Assembly: GCA_947447835.1 (NCBI GenBank)
Contig: CANFLP010000066.1
Span: 1 to 10,335, forward strand
Reading direction: 5' to 3'
Length of the DNA: 10,335 nucleotides
DNA from: Bacteroidota bacterium
GTDB taxonomy: Bacteria > Bacteroidota > Bacteroidia > Chitinophagales > Chitinophagaceae
A program made the position numbers and the translations under genes. The notes under the pieces were generated by a model that worked only from the letters and a program-made list of their open reading frames with translations, was not told the DNA's origin and did no database searches. Of the stretch, positions 1 to 7,684 are shown in pieces (position 1 is the stretch's first letter; each line of letters opens with the position of its first letter).

Positions 1-2612
1 AATGCTTTTAATAATTTATGGATATCATGAAAGTGCAAGCCTGTCGTTGGCTCATCAAATATGAATAACATTTTTTGATTCGCTTTTCCTTTACCTAAGA
101 AGCTTGCTAGTTTTACTCTTTGTGCTTCCCCACCACTTAAGGTGCTACTACTTTGTCCCAATTTTACATAGCCCAGTCCTACTTCTTGTAATGGACTAAT
201 GGCAAGTACAATATTTTTTTCTTCACTAAAAAATTCAATCGCTTCGTCTACACTCATTTCTAACACATCGTAAATACTCTTACCCTTATAATGCACTTCT
301 AACACTGATTCTTTAAAACGCTTTCCCCCACAATCCTCACATGTTAAATGCACGTCCGCTAAAAACTGCATCTCTACCAATTGCTCGCCTTCTCCCTTAC
401 AAGTATCACAACGCCCTCCGTCTACATTAAAGGAGAAATGTTTAGGCTGGAATCCTCTGATTTTTGATAAGGCTTGTTTTGAATATACATCTCTGATTGC
501 ATCGTAGGCCTTGATATATGTTACTGGGTTACTTCTTGAAGACTTCCCAATTGGATTTTGATCCACCATTTCAATGGCATCTATTAAATGCAAGTCGCCT
601 TTTAAATCTGCATAGCCACCCACCATTTCTGCTGGTTGTTGCTTTGCTTTTAACAACGCATTATACAATACCTTTTTTACTAAAGTTGTTTTTCCACTTC
701 CACTCACCCCACTTACCACACATAAACTTTGTAATGGGAAATCAACATCTACATTTTGTAAATTATGCAAATGCGCTCCTTGTAGTTTGATGAAATGTCT
801 TGCAGGTCTTGTCTTTGCTGGAATAGGGATAAACAATTCTCCTTTTAAATATTTACCAGTCAAACTTTTTTTATCCTTCATCAGTTCTGCAGCATTGCCC
901 ACTGCTACTACTTCTCCTCCTTGGTGCGCCGCGAGTGGGCCCATGTCAATAATATGATCGGCCAAACGCATAATTTGTTCATCATGTTCTACCACCACAA
1001 CGGTATTGCCTAAGTCTCTTAGGTTTTGTAACACTTTTATAAGTCGTTCCGTATCTCTTGAATGCAATCCAATACTTGGCTCATCCAAAATATATAAGGA
1101 GTTAGTTAAGTTACTACCCAAACATCTTGTTAATTGTATTCTTTGACTCTCGCCACCACTCAAACTATTAGCCAACCGACTAAGTGTTAAATAACCCAAG
1201 CCTACATCCATTAAGGTTTGTATGCGTTGTTCTATTTCAATTAAAATTCGTTTTGCTATTTCTGTATCATGTGCAGATAATTTCAAGTCTTTAAACCATT
1301 GTTGTAATTCTCTCACTGGCATTGCACATAATTCTCCAATATGCATGCCTCCAATTTTCACATACATAGCTTCCTTGCGTACACGATATCCATTACAATC
1401 TGGGCAATTGGTTCGGCCACGGTATCTACTTAATAATACTCTAAACTGTACCTTATATAAATGCGCTTCTACGTCTTTGAAAAAATCATCAATACCCAAC
1501 GCTTTACCTGTTCCTTTCCAAAGTTGTGTATACTGCGCTTTTGTTAATTTATTAATAGGTTGATGTATTGGGAACCCTGTCTTACCCGCTTCTTTTACAA
1601 ACTGATCCTTCCACCAACTTAATTTCTCTCCCTTCCATGGCGCTACACCTCCATCATACACCGATAAAAATGGATTGGCAATTACTAAGTTCTCATCTAT
1701 TCCTAAAACCTGACTGTAGCCTTCGCAGGTTGGACATGCTCCATAAGGATTATTGAATGAAAATAAATTTGGAGTAGGCTCGTCAAAGTCCATTCCATCC
1801 AAACTAAACTTATTATTAAAATCCTGTAAAGTATTGTTGTTCTTTTCTACCCACAACAAACCTTCCCCTTCATAAAATGCGGTACCAATAGAATCGGTTA
1901 ATCTATGGATATCATCTTCATCAAAATCTTTTACAATAATTCTATCTATTAAAACATATACATCATGCGCTTTTACTTTTTTATTTAATTCGGCTTTTGA
2001 AAGTTCCAACGCATCTTCAATTCTTAAAATCTCAGATTCGGTTTTTTCTGCCCTTAAATAAATACGTGTAAATCCTTTTTGCACCAAGATGTTTAATTCT
2101 TCTGCTATGTCTCTTTTTGCTTGTTGTTTAAATGGAACCAATATAACCATTTTGTCTCCTGCCTTCCCTTTTTGAATATAAGCAAGTACATCCTGCACAT
2201 CATGTTTTTTTACTTCCTCACCACTTATTGGCGAATAGGTTTTACCAATACGTGCAAAAAACACCCTAAAGTAATCGTATATCTCGGTCATACTCCCCAC
2301 AGTACTGCGCGGGGTTCTTGTTGTTACTTTTTGCTCAATGGCTATGGCTGGACACAAGCCTTTGATATAATCCACATCTGGCTTGCCCATTCTTGACATA
2401 AACTGACGTGCATAGGAAGACAAGCTTTCTGCGTATCGTCTTTGCCCCTCGGCAAATAAAGTATCAATGGTTAAGGAAGACTTACCACTACCCGAAACCC
2501 CTGTTACCACTATAAATTGGTCACGCGGAAATGCTACAGATACGTTTTTTAAATTATGTACCCTTGCACCTACTACCTCGATTGAATCCTTGCCTTTTTT
2601 ACTCACAGCCAT
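1..2612 (-). CDS. uvrA: UvrA, excinuclease ABC subunit A (3' end cut by window edge)
   Basis: UvrA is the damage-recognition ATPase of nucleotide excision repair; as a dimer it loads UvrB on damaged DNA in the cytoplasm. An unbroken frame of 870 codons runs from the ATG at 2612 to the left edge. Visible in order: Walker A TGVSGSGKS with K44; the UvrB-binding region (about 130-250); cysteine pairs C293/C296 (CPTC) and C403/C406 (CPDC) of the first zinc module; ABC signature LSGGE at 484 with ILDEPSIGLH after it; second Walker A SGVSGSGKTT with K641; a C-x2-C-x19-C-x2-C zinc finger at C735, C738, C758, C761; second signature LSGGE at 825; and FIFDEPTTGLH at the edge. All key residues are intact. 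Family members are about 940-950 residues, so roughly 70-80 C-terminal residues lie outside the window. No SOS-type operator was recognised upstream. It is divergent from the sigma factor gene. Confidence 0.98.
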   Translation of the reverse strand, partial: MAVSKKGKDSIEVVGARVHNLKNVSVAFPRDQFIVVTGVSGSGKSSLTIDTLFAEGQRRYAESLSSYARQFMSRMGKPDVDYIKGLCPAIAIEQKVTTRTPRSTVGSMTEIYDYFRVFFARIGKTYSPISGEEVKKHDVQDVLAYIQKGKAGDKMVILVPFKQQAKRDIAEELNILVQKGFTRIYLRAEKTESEILRIEDALELSKAELNKKVKAHDVYVLIDRIIVKDFDEDDIHRLTDSIGTAFYEGEGLLWVEKNNNTLQDFNNKFSLDGMDFDEPTPNLFSFNNPYGACPTCEGYSQVLGIDENLVIANPFLSVYDGGVAPWKGEKLSWWKDQFVKEAGKTGFPIHQPINKLTKAQYTQLWKGTGKALGIDDFFKDVEAHLYKVQFRVLLSRYRGRTNCPDCNGYRVRKEAMYVKIGGMHIGELCAMPVRELQQWFKDLKLSAHDTEIAKRILIEIEQRIQTLMDVGLGYLTLSRLANSLSGGESQRIQLTRCLGSNLTNSLYILDEPSIGLHSRDTERLIKVLQNLRDLGNTVVVVEHDEQIMRLADHIIDMGPLAAHQGGEVVAVGNAAELMKDKKSLTGKYLKGELFIPIPAKTRPARHFIKLQGAHLHNLQNVDVDFPLQSLCVVSGVSGSGKTTLVKKVLYNALLKAKQQPAEMVGGYADLKGDLHLIDAIEMVDQNPIGKSSRSNPVTYIKAYDAIRDVYSKQALSKIRGFQPKHFSFNVDGGRCDTCKGEGEQLVEMQFLADVHLTCEDCGGKRFKESVLEVHYKGKSIYDVLEMSVDEAIEFFSEEKNIVLAISPLQEVGLGYVKLGQSSSTLSGGEAQRVKLASFLGKGKANQKMLFIFDEPTTGLHFHDIHKLLKA

Positions 2613-2820
2613 ATAGCAAAATAACAGATTCCCTTGCAATTGGTTGTACCAAAAGCGATATTCTTTTCTAAATGGGCATAAGAAATGGGTGTGGATATCC
2701 TCGAGCCCTATTTTTCGTTTTCAACAAATGAAAATCGGATTGCATTAGGGGGTAATTTTCCATTACTAACCCAACTAAGTACCCCCATACTTAGCTTTCG
2801 AAGACCTATAAAAAACAAAA
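2613..2820. promoter_or_regulatory. Divergent intergenic region between uvrA and the sigma factor gene
   Basis: This 208-base gap must carry promoters for both uvrA (leftward) and the sigma factor (rightward). No exact TAnnTTTG element is present on either strand. Near matches on the plus strand are TAATTTTC (2753-2760) and TAGCTTTC (2792-2799), each wrong only in the last base, and neither has a clear TTG about 20 bases upstream. A 7-base inverted repeat GGGGGTA (2748-2754) / TACCCCC (2780-2786) brackets this area. I found no convincing small gene here; a 69-codon frame starting at 2685 overlaps the sigma gene out of frame and looks spurious. Confidence 0.4.
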
Positions 2821-3402
2821 ATGAACAAAACTGTCCAACTCACAGACAACGAATTAATTCAATTATTCCAAGAAGGAAACACACGTGCTTTTGACGCTTT
2901 AATTGACCGTCACCAAGAAAGAATTTACAATGCCATTCTTTTCATGGTTAAGGACAGTTACTTAGCCGAAGATTTGATTCAGGATATTTTTATTAAAATT
3001 ATTAATAACCTTAAACTGAATAAATACAACGACGAGGGCAAGTTTTTGCCTTGGGCTTTACGCATTGCGCATAATTTTTGTGTAGATCATTTTAGAAAAG
3101 TAAAAAGAACTCCAACTATTAAAACAAGTGACGATCAGGACTTGTTTGAGATCATCAAGCACTCTGACCATCCTGCCGATTATAAAATGACGCGTACACA
3201 AACGCATAAGAATATTCAAGAGCTAGTGGACCTATTACCTGAAGAGCAAAGAGAGATTATTGTGTTAAGACACTACGCTAATTTAAGCTTTAAGGAAATT
3301 GCACAAATGACCAACTGTAGCATTAATACTGCTTTAGGAAGAATGCGTTATGGTTTAATTAATTTAAGAAAGATGATGAACGAAAGAGGCATGAGTTTAT
3401 AA
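2821..3402 (+). CDS. ECF-type RNA polymerase sigma factor (sigma-70 family)
   Basis: The 193-residue protein directs RNA polymerase to a set of promoters. Region 2 spans about 24-96: AEDLIQDIFIKI at 49-60 is the core-binding helix signature, and FLPWALRIAHNFCVDHFRK (75-93) is the part that melts and reads the -10 element. Region 4 spans about 135-186, with LLPEEQREIIVLRHY followed by the helix-turn-helix around LSFKEIAQMTNCSINTALG, which reads the -35/-33 element. No region 1.1 or region 3 is present, and the length is normal for an ECF factor. The ATG at 2821 follows an A-rich stretch (ATAAAAAACAAAA) and no Shine-Dalgarno, which is normal in this phylum. No anti-sigma factor gene lies next to it: the upstream neighbour is divergent uvrA and the downstream neighbour is convergent. 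Its regulon and ECF subgroup cannot be told from the window. Confidence 0.95.
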   Translation: MNKTVQLTDNELIQLFQEGNTRAFDALIDRHQERIYNAILFMVKDSYLAEDLIQDIFIKIINNLKLNKYNDEGKFLPWALRIAHNFCVDHFRKVKRTPTIKTSDDQDLFEIIKHSDHPADYKMTRTQTHKNIQELVDLLPEEQREIIVLRHYANLSFKEIAQMTNCSINTALGRMRYGLINLRKMMNERGMSL

Positions 3403-3425
3403 TTTTATTTGAAACTTACTAAAAA

Positions 3426-3451
3426 GGCTCCGAAATTCGGAGCCTTTTTTT
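3426..3451. terminator. Bidirectional intrinsic terminator between convergent genes
   Basis: A near-perfect palindrome GGCTCCGAA-A-TTCGGAGCC (3426-3444) gives a GC-rich stem of about 7-8 pairs with a small loop. It is followed on the plus strand by seven T (3445-3451) and preceded by five A (3421-3425), which become a T tract on the minus strand. It sits 23 bases after the sigma factor stop and 22 bases beyond the dsbD stop, so it can end transcription from both sides. Confidence 0.9.
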
Positions 3452-3466
3452 ATTAGCACTTTTAAA

Positions 3467-5431
3467 TTATTTACTTTTCCCTTTGGCAACACCACACTGT
3501 AACCATTGCAAATAGGTAGTCACATCAGGCGTATACCCTACTGGATTTGATAATAAATTTTGATCCGGACTCATTACCACGTATAATGGTTGCGTTACTT
3601 GATTAAAATTTTCTGCCTGAAAGGTTGCCCATAAATCACCTACACTATTAATTTCTTTTTCAGTACCAGCTTTGCTTACATATTTAAAACGCTTGTCCAC
3701 AGGTAACATTTCTTTATCGTCTACATATAAAGAAACCAAAATAAAATTGTCTTTAATATAGCTGCTCACTGCAGGGTCGGTCCATACATTCTCTTCCATC
3801 TTACGGCAGTTAACACATGCCCAGCCCGTAAAGTCAATTAATATGGGTTTATTTTGTTCCTTAGCTAATACCAGCGCTTTTTGATAATCGTTTACCACAT
3901 TGGCATGCACCCCTTTGTTATCGTCATTTGATTTTTCAAATAAGCTATACTGACTTGGCGGAGGGAATCCACTTAAGAATTTAATCAAATAAGCATTTTT
4001 AGGAAATATACCTGCAACAAGTACTAATGCAAATACAATAACTACATTACTAAATATTTTTCTTACGCTACTAATTTTGGCTCCTTTCACATCATGGGGT
4101 AGTATTAAAATTCCTCTTAAGTATAAAGCCAATCCAATACTTATTACTGCCCATAATCCTAAGAATACTTCACGTTTTAACAATCCCCAATGTTGTACTA
4201 AGTCCGCATTGGATAAAAATTTAAAGGCTAATGCTAATTCTAAAAAGGCCAATACTTTTTTTACCGTATCTAACCAACCGCCCGATTTTGGCAAACTATG
4301 TAGCCATTGTGGGAAGATAGCGAACAAAGTAAAAGGCAATGCCAATGCAACGCCAAAGCCTGCCATACCCAATGTTAAAGCCCACGCTCCCCCTTGTAAG
4401 GAGCCCACTAATAAAGTTCCTAAAATAGGGCCTGTACATGAGAAGGAAACAATTGCCAATGTAATGGCCATGAAAAAGATTCCGCCTAAACTTCCTAGTC
4501 CGCTTTTTGAATCTGCTTTATTGGCAATGCCACTTGGCAATGTAATTTCAAAATAACCAAAAAAGGAAATGGAGAAGAATATGAAGATGACAAAGAAGAT
4601 TAAATTTAAAACCGGGCTTGTTGAAATACTATTGAAGATTTCCGGTTGCACATTTCCCAATAGATGGAAAGGCACACTCGCCAAAACATAAATTAAGAAA
4701 ATGCTCAAGCCATATAATAAACCATTTTTAATACCTTGCTTTCTTGTTTTAGATCGCTTGGTAAAAAATGATACTGTTACTGGAATCATTGGAAACACAC
4801 AAGGTGTAATTAATGCAATTAAGCCTCCTAAAAATCCTAAAACAAACACCGTCCAAAAACTTGATTTTTTACTATCATGTGCTGCTTCGCCACATGCACC
4901 TGCAGGTGGAGTAGTAGCAGTTGTTGGTAATAATATTTGAACGCCAGTAGTTTTCTTGCCATTTGTCAAAGAGATTGCTACTGGAATTTCTTGCTCATAA
5001 AACTCATTGCCTTTCGCAATTTGTACCAGTACTTTCCCTTTTAAGGTGTCGGGTTGAAATCCTGTAACGGAAAAATTATCAGTCACATTAAATGACCCTT
5101 TAAAAACAAAAGCTTTTCCAAATAATTCGTCTTTTTGTTGCACCGCTTTAATGGAGAAGCTAGTGCTATTCATAAACTTTGCAGTCTCTAGTCCAAATAT
5201 TACATGCGGTGCGAATGTAACCGGCTCAGCTCCCCCATCAGTAGTGGGTGTTGTACCGTAAACATGCCAACCCTCTTTTACTTGAACACTATATTGTAGC
5301 GTATACGTACTATCGTTTACTGGCGTTGCTTTTGCAACTACCTTAACCAAACTATCAGTTTGCGCAATAGCAGTTGCATGCACAGTCATAATGACAAGGA
5401 CTGATGCGAAGAAAGAAAGAATCTTATTCAA
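3467..5431 (-). CDS. dsbD: Thiol:disulfide interchange protein DsbD
   Basis: DsbD carries electrons from cytoplasmic thioredoxin across the inner membrane to periplasmic thiol proteins. The 654-residue protein has a signal peptide (1-24, ending AIAQ), an N-terminal DsbD-alpha-like domain (about 25-155, WHVYG motif), a DsbD/CcdA-type membrane domain of about eight helices (about 190-480), and a C-terminal thioredoxin-like domain (about 510-650). The membrane redox pair is C211 in TPCVFP and C332 in SFSCTGP. The thioredoxin motif is ACVNCRK (C539/C542), with a later TQP likely to supply the cis-proline. Oddly, the N-terminal domain contains no cysteine, so it lacks the usual redox pair; the gene upstream supplies one. 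The start is TTG at 5431: an in-frame TAA lies 9 bases upstream (5438-5440) and the next ATG (codon 15) would destroy the signal peptide. It is last in the leftward block, 54 bases after the small Dsb gene, and ends at a strong terminator. Confidence 0.95.
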   Translation of the reverse strand: MNKILSFFASVLVIMTVHATAIAQTDSLVKVVAKATPVNDSTYTLQYSVQVKEGWHVYGTTPTTDGGAEPVTFAPHVIFGLETAKFMNSTSFSIKAVQQKDELFGKAFVFKGSFNVTDNFSVTGFQPDTLKGKVLVQIAKGNEFYEQEIPVAISLTNGKKTTGVQILLPTTATTPPAGACGEAAHDSKKSSFWTVFVLGFLGGLIALITPCVFPMIPVTVSFFTKRSKTRKQGIKNGLLYGLSIFLIYVLASVPFHLLGNVQPEIFNSISTSPVLNLIFFVIFIFFSISFFGYFEITLPSGIANKADSKSGLGSLGGIFFMAITLAIVSFSCTGPILGTLLVGSLQGGAWALTLGMAGFGVALALPFTLFAIFPQWLHSLPKSGGWLDTVKKVLAFLELALAFKFLSNADLVQHWGLLKREVFLGLWAVISIGLALYLRGILILPHDVKGAKISSVRKIFSNVVIVFALVLVAGIFPKNAYLIKFLSGFPPPSQYSLFEKSNDDNKGVHANVVNDYQKALVLAKEQNKPILIDFTGWACVNCRKMEENVWTDPAVSSYIKDNFILVSLYVDDKEMLPVDKRFKYVSKAGTEKEINSVGDLWATFQAENFNQVTQPLYVVMSPDQNLLSNPVGYTPDVTTYLQWLQCGVAKGKSK

Positions 5432-5485
5432 AATTAATTATTTATATATCGTAAATGGAACAAGGTTGCTCCGGCTGTTTGCGAT

Positions 5486-5935
5486 TTATTGAATGGCTAG
5501 CTCAAAAGGAACTTTAGTCGGAGGTAAACATCTTTCATCATTACAAACCATATATTGAATTTCACCAGAAACACTGGTTTTTACAACAGCCTTTAAATTG
5601 ACTGTTTGTACAAATTGTACTTTGTTGCTAAAATAAGCAATCTCGGCACCGAAATTTTTATCGAAATGTTTTTCTAAGCTACCTATTTCCTTAGCAGCTC
5701 CTTTAACCATTACCAAGGCATTCTTTTTAAATACAATGCTAGTTGGCACTGGGCCTTTTTTCACAAACTGAGAATAAATATGCCAAGGAGCTTCTACGTT
5801 TGCGGTGAAAATAATATCATACTGCTTTTCCGATTTTTTCACAGCTTCGAAAGTCCATTTTACTGGATTTAATCTTTGCGCATTTGCATTTAAAGCAACC
5901 AAAATTGTCAAGCAGATTACAAATATTTTTTTCAT
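5486..5935 (-). CDS. Small secreted stand-alone DsbD N-terminal (alpha) domain protein
   Basis: The 149-residue protein has a signal peptide (MKKIFVICLTILVALNANAQ) and one domain of the immunoglobulin-like fold found at the N terminus of DsbD. The sign of the family is the WHIYSQ motif (about 51-56) and the C-terminal YMVCNDERCLPP, whose cysteines C131 and C136 match the redox pair that nDsbD uses to pass electrons to DsbC/DsbG/CcmG-type partners. No membrane or thioredoxin domain follows: a stop codon ends the protein right after the domain. It lies 24 bases after purQ and 54 bases before dsbD on the same strand. I infer that it works with the neighbouring DsbD, whose own N-terminal domain has lost these cysteines, as a periplasmic exchange module. 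No lipobox cysteine is seen, so it is probably soluble in the periplasm. The partner substrates are unknown. Confidence 0.88.
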   Translation of the reverse strand: MKKIFVICLTILVALNANAQRLNPVKWTFEAVKKSEKQYDIIFTANVEAPWHIYSQFVKKGPVPTSIVFKKNALVMVKGAAKEIGSLEKHFDKNFGAEIAYFSNKVQFVQTVNLKAVVKTSVSGEIQYMVCNDERCLPPTKVPFELAIQ

Positions 5936-5959
5936 AGCGAACTAATTTACACAAAGGAA

Positions 5960-6622
5960 TTATTTAGTTAATCCTAATATTTCAAAAACTTTTTTACCAT
6001 CAATATTGCTCAATGCTGCACTTGTTGCACGTTCTGGATGCGGCATCATGCCAAACACATTACGTTTATCATTACAAATTCCTGCTATATTATTGGTTGA
6101 ACCATTTGGATTTGATGTGCCACCAATATTTCCTTGCTCATCGCAGTAACGGAATAATATTTGATTGTTATTTTCTAAATGTGCTAGCGTAGCATCGTCA
6201 GCAAAATATCTTCCTTCACCGTGTGCAATTGGAATTTGCAAGGCCTCACTTTTGTCTGTTTTCACAAACACGTTTTTACAAATAAATTGTTGGTTTTCGT
6301 TTTGCAATAAAGCACCTGGCAATAACCCACTCTCACATAATATTTGAAAGCCATTACAAACACCTAATACCTTACCGCCTTTATTAGCAAAATCAATTAC
6401 CGATTGCATCATTGGGCTAAATTTTGCAATCGCACCACAACGTAAATAATCGCCGTAAGAAAAACCACCAGGCAATACCACACAGTCCTCAGTAGTAAAA
6501 TGCGACAAGTCGCTATCCTTATGCCAAAGCATTTCGACTGGAGCACCAAGATCCTTTTCTAAAGCATCCTGCATATCTCTATCACAATTGGATCCAGGGA
6601 ATACGACTACACCAAATTTCAT
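5960..6622 (-). CDS. purQ: Phosphoribosylformylglycinamidine synthase, glutaminase subunit PurQ
   Basis: PurQ releases ammonia from glutamine and passes it to PurL for the ATP-dependent conversion of FGAR to FGAM, the fourth step of de novo purine synthesis; it works in a PurL-PurQ-PurS complex in the cytoplasm. The 220-residue protein is a full class I glutamine amidotransferase. The nucleophile is C89 in GVCNGFQIL, and H195 and E197 in MPHPERA complete the triad. GSNCDRD near the start and LPGGFSYGDYLR (50-61) are typical of PurQ. It stands alone, not fused to PurL, and no other pur gene is in the window, so the organism should have separate purL and purS elsewhere. The ATG at 6622 is the natural start. 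It is followed after 24 bases by the small Dsb gene, so the two are probably co-transcribed. Confidence 0.98.
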   Translation of the reverse strand: MKFGVVVFPGSNCDRDMQDALEKDLGAPVEMLWHKDSDLSHFTTEDCVVLPGGFSYGDYLRCGAIAKFSPMMQSVIDFANKGGKVLGVCNGFQILCESGLLPGALLQNENQQFICKNVFVKTDKSEALQIPIAHGEGRYFADDATLAHLENNNQILFRYCDEQGNIGGTSNPNGSTNNIAGICNDKRNVFGMMPHPERATSAALSNIDGKKVFEILGLTK

Positions 6623-6661
6623 CTGTTTATATTTTATGTATTAGGGTATAAAATTGAATCC

Positions 6662-6669
6662 CAAAGTTA
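6662..6669 (-). promoter_or_regulatory. Candidate -7 promoter element for purQ
   Basis: The minus strand reads TAACTTTG, an exact match to the Bacteroidota -7 consensus TAnnTTTG, in the 84-base gap before purQ. It predicts a transcript start near 6655 and a leader of about 33 bases. No clean TTTG/TTG is found about 20 bases upstream, so the -33 part is weak. By base composition such a match is expected roughly six times per strand in 10 kb, so only its position supports it. Confidence 0.4.
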
Positions 6670-6706
6670 CCAAAAACCCCTAAAAATAAACTGTTAAATT
6701 CTTCAC

Positions 6707-7678
6707 TTAACTAAGGTGGTTATACACAATAACTGCTACTGCAGACCAAAACAATAAGTTGGGAATAAACAGCCTTTTGGGCACTGAATAAGCAAAACTT
6801 ATAAAACATGCCAACGGCGTCAATACAATAGCAGAGGCATAAAGGGCCTGTGCCGAGAATATAATGGGCTGGAACAATGTTAATATCAACACCAAAAGCA
6901 ATACACCCCAATATTTTCTAACCTGAATAATAAATCGCGACTGTTGGTCCTGCCAAAAATAAAGCCCTACGAACAACTGTATGCTTATTACAATTAAAGA
7001 TAAAATCACAGTTATATCAGGACGAACTAAGGGATTTTTCCAGTCTAATCTTGGTAAAAAATGCCTGAACTCTTGTGGACCACTGGTTAAAAAAACATAT
7101 GTGAAAATAAAGTAGAAAGGCAGCGTTACGCCCATCAATAAAACCAACCACTCTGTTAATTTAAATGGACGAATGATGGTTAATGCAAACAATACCACTG
7201 GAATTAAAATAGCAATGGGTTCATATAACAAGATAGATACTCCTAGTATTAAACCAATATTGAACTCTAATGACTTGGGTTGATTTTGATCGTATAACCT
7301 TAATAATTTTACCAAGATCCACATTACTAAGGAATTGGCCACCAATCCCGAACTTATTACATCCCAATATGGGAATAAGGCAGTTAAAATAATATAAGTA
7401 AAGCCAGGTAAGTAACTCACCTGCTGAAACATTTTTAACCTACTCATTAAAACGTTTAGGCGTATAGCTTGACTTAAGATAATCGCCTGAAAAAGGATCA
7501 TTAAAAAAAGTGGAGATAACTGTCTAACATAATGCACTAATATATAAGCCAATAAGCCATCTGACTCATTTGCTATAACCATTGGCGCTTCCATCCAAAT
7601 GTGAAAATGCAAGGCAACACTAAGTAATACTAAGAATAGCAAATTTATATCGGACCTATCTCTGAATAAAAAAACCAC
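6707..7678 (-). CDS. Polytopic inner-membrane protein, DUF6427-like, unknown function
   Basis: The 323-residue protein is almost wholly hydrophobic, with about ten predicted membrane helices (roughly 12-30, 50-72, 90-107, 110-127, 140-170 as one or two, 174-200, 222-245, 256-273, 275-295, 303-321). It starts with a short charged stretch (LFRDRSDIN), as do members of the Bacteroidota family I know as DUF6427; that assignment is from memory of sequence style, not a search. The layout, with an acidic/aromatic first loop (WMEAPMVIANESDG), loosely recalls glycosyltransferase-C-like or polyprenol-linked membrane proteins, but no catalytic motif is recognisable. The start is GTG at 7678, the first possible start after the in-frame stop of the upstream gene; only 6 bases separate the two genes, so translational coupling is likely. 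The next methionine (codon 29) would delete the first helix. Confidence 0.75.
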   Translation of the reverse strand: MVFLFRDRSDINLLFLVLLSVALHFHIWMEAPMVIANESDGLLAYILVHYVRQLSPLFLMILFQAIILSQAIRLNVLMSRLKMFQQVSYLPGFTYIILTALFPYWDVISSGLVANSLVMWILVKLLRLYDQNQPKSLEFNIGLILGVSILLYEPIAILIPVVLFALTIIRPFKLTEWLVLLMGVTLPFYFIFTYVFLTSGPQEFRHFLPRLDWKNPLVRPDITVILSLIVISIQLFVGLYFWQDQQSRFIIQVRKYWGVLLLVLILTLFQPIIFSAQALYASAIVLTPLACFISFAYSVPKRLFIPNLLFWSAVAVIVYNHLS

Positions 7679-7684
7679 GCTTAC

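Noticed and set aside
518..2396. Several plus-strand open frames (518-790, 1222-1563, 1568-1756, 2121-2396)
   Set aside because: They are antisense to uvrA, whose full set of ABC and zinc motifs reads unbroken on the minus strand; their translations have no domain-like character.
2613..2625. Promoter-like TTATTTTG on the minus strand right before uvrA
   Set aside because: It has one mismatch to TAnnTTTG and sits only about 5 bases from the ATG with no -33 partner; it is too weak to call.
2685..2894. Plus-strand 69-codon frame upstream of and overlapping the sigma gene
   Set aside because: It overlaps the first 25 codons of the sigma factor in another frame, and its translation shows no recognisable motif or signal.
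4077..4940. Plus-strand frames of 159 and 79 codons opposite dsbD
   Set aside because: They are antisense to the conserved membrane domain of DsbD and have Lys/Pro/Asn-rich composition typical of the complement of hydrophobic codons.
6720..6911. Minus-strand 63-codon frame inside the membrane protein gene
   Set aside because: It lies wholly inside the longer membrane protein gene in a shifted frame; the main frame has coherent membrane helices up to its stop.
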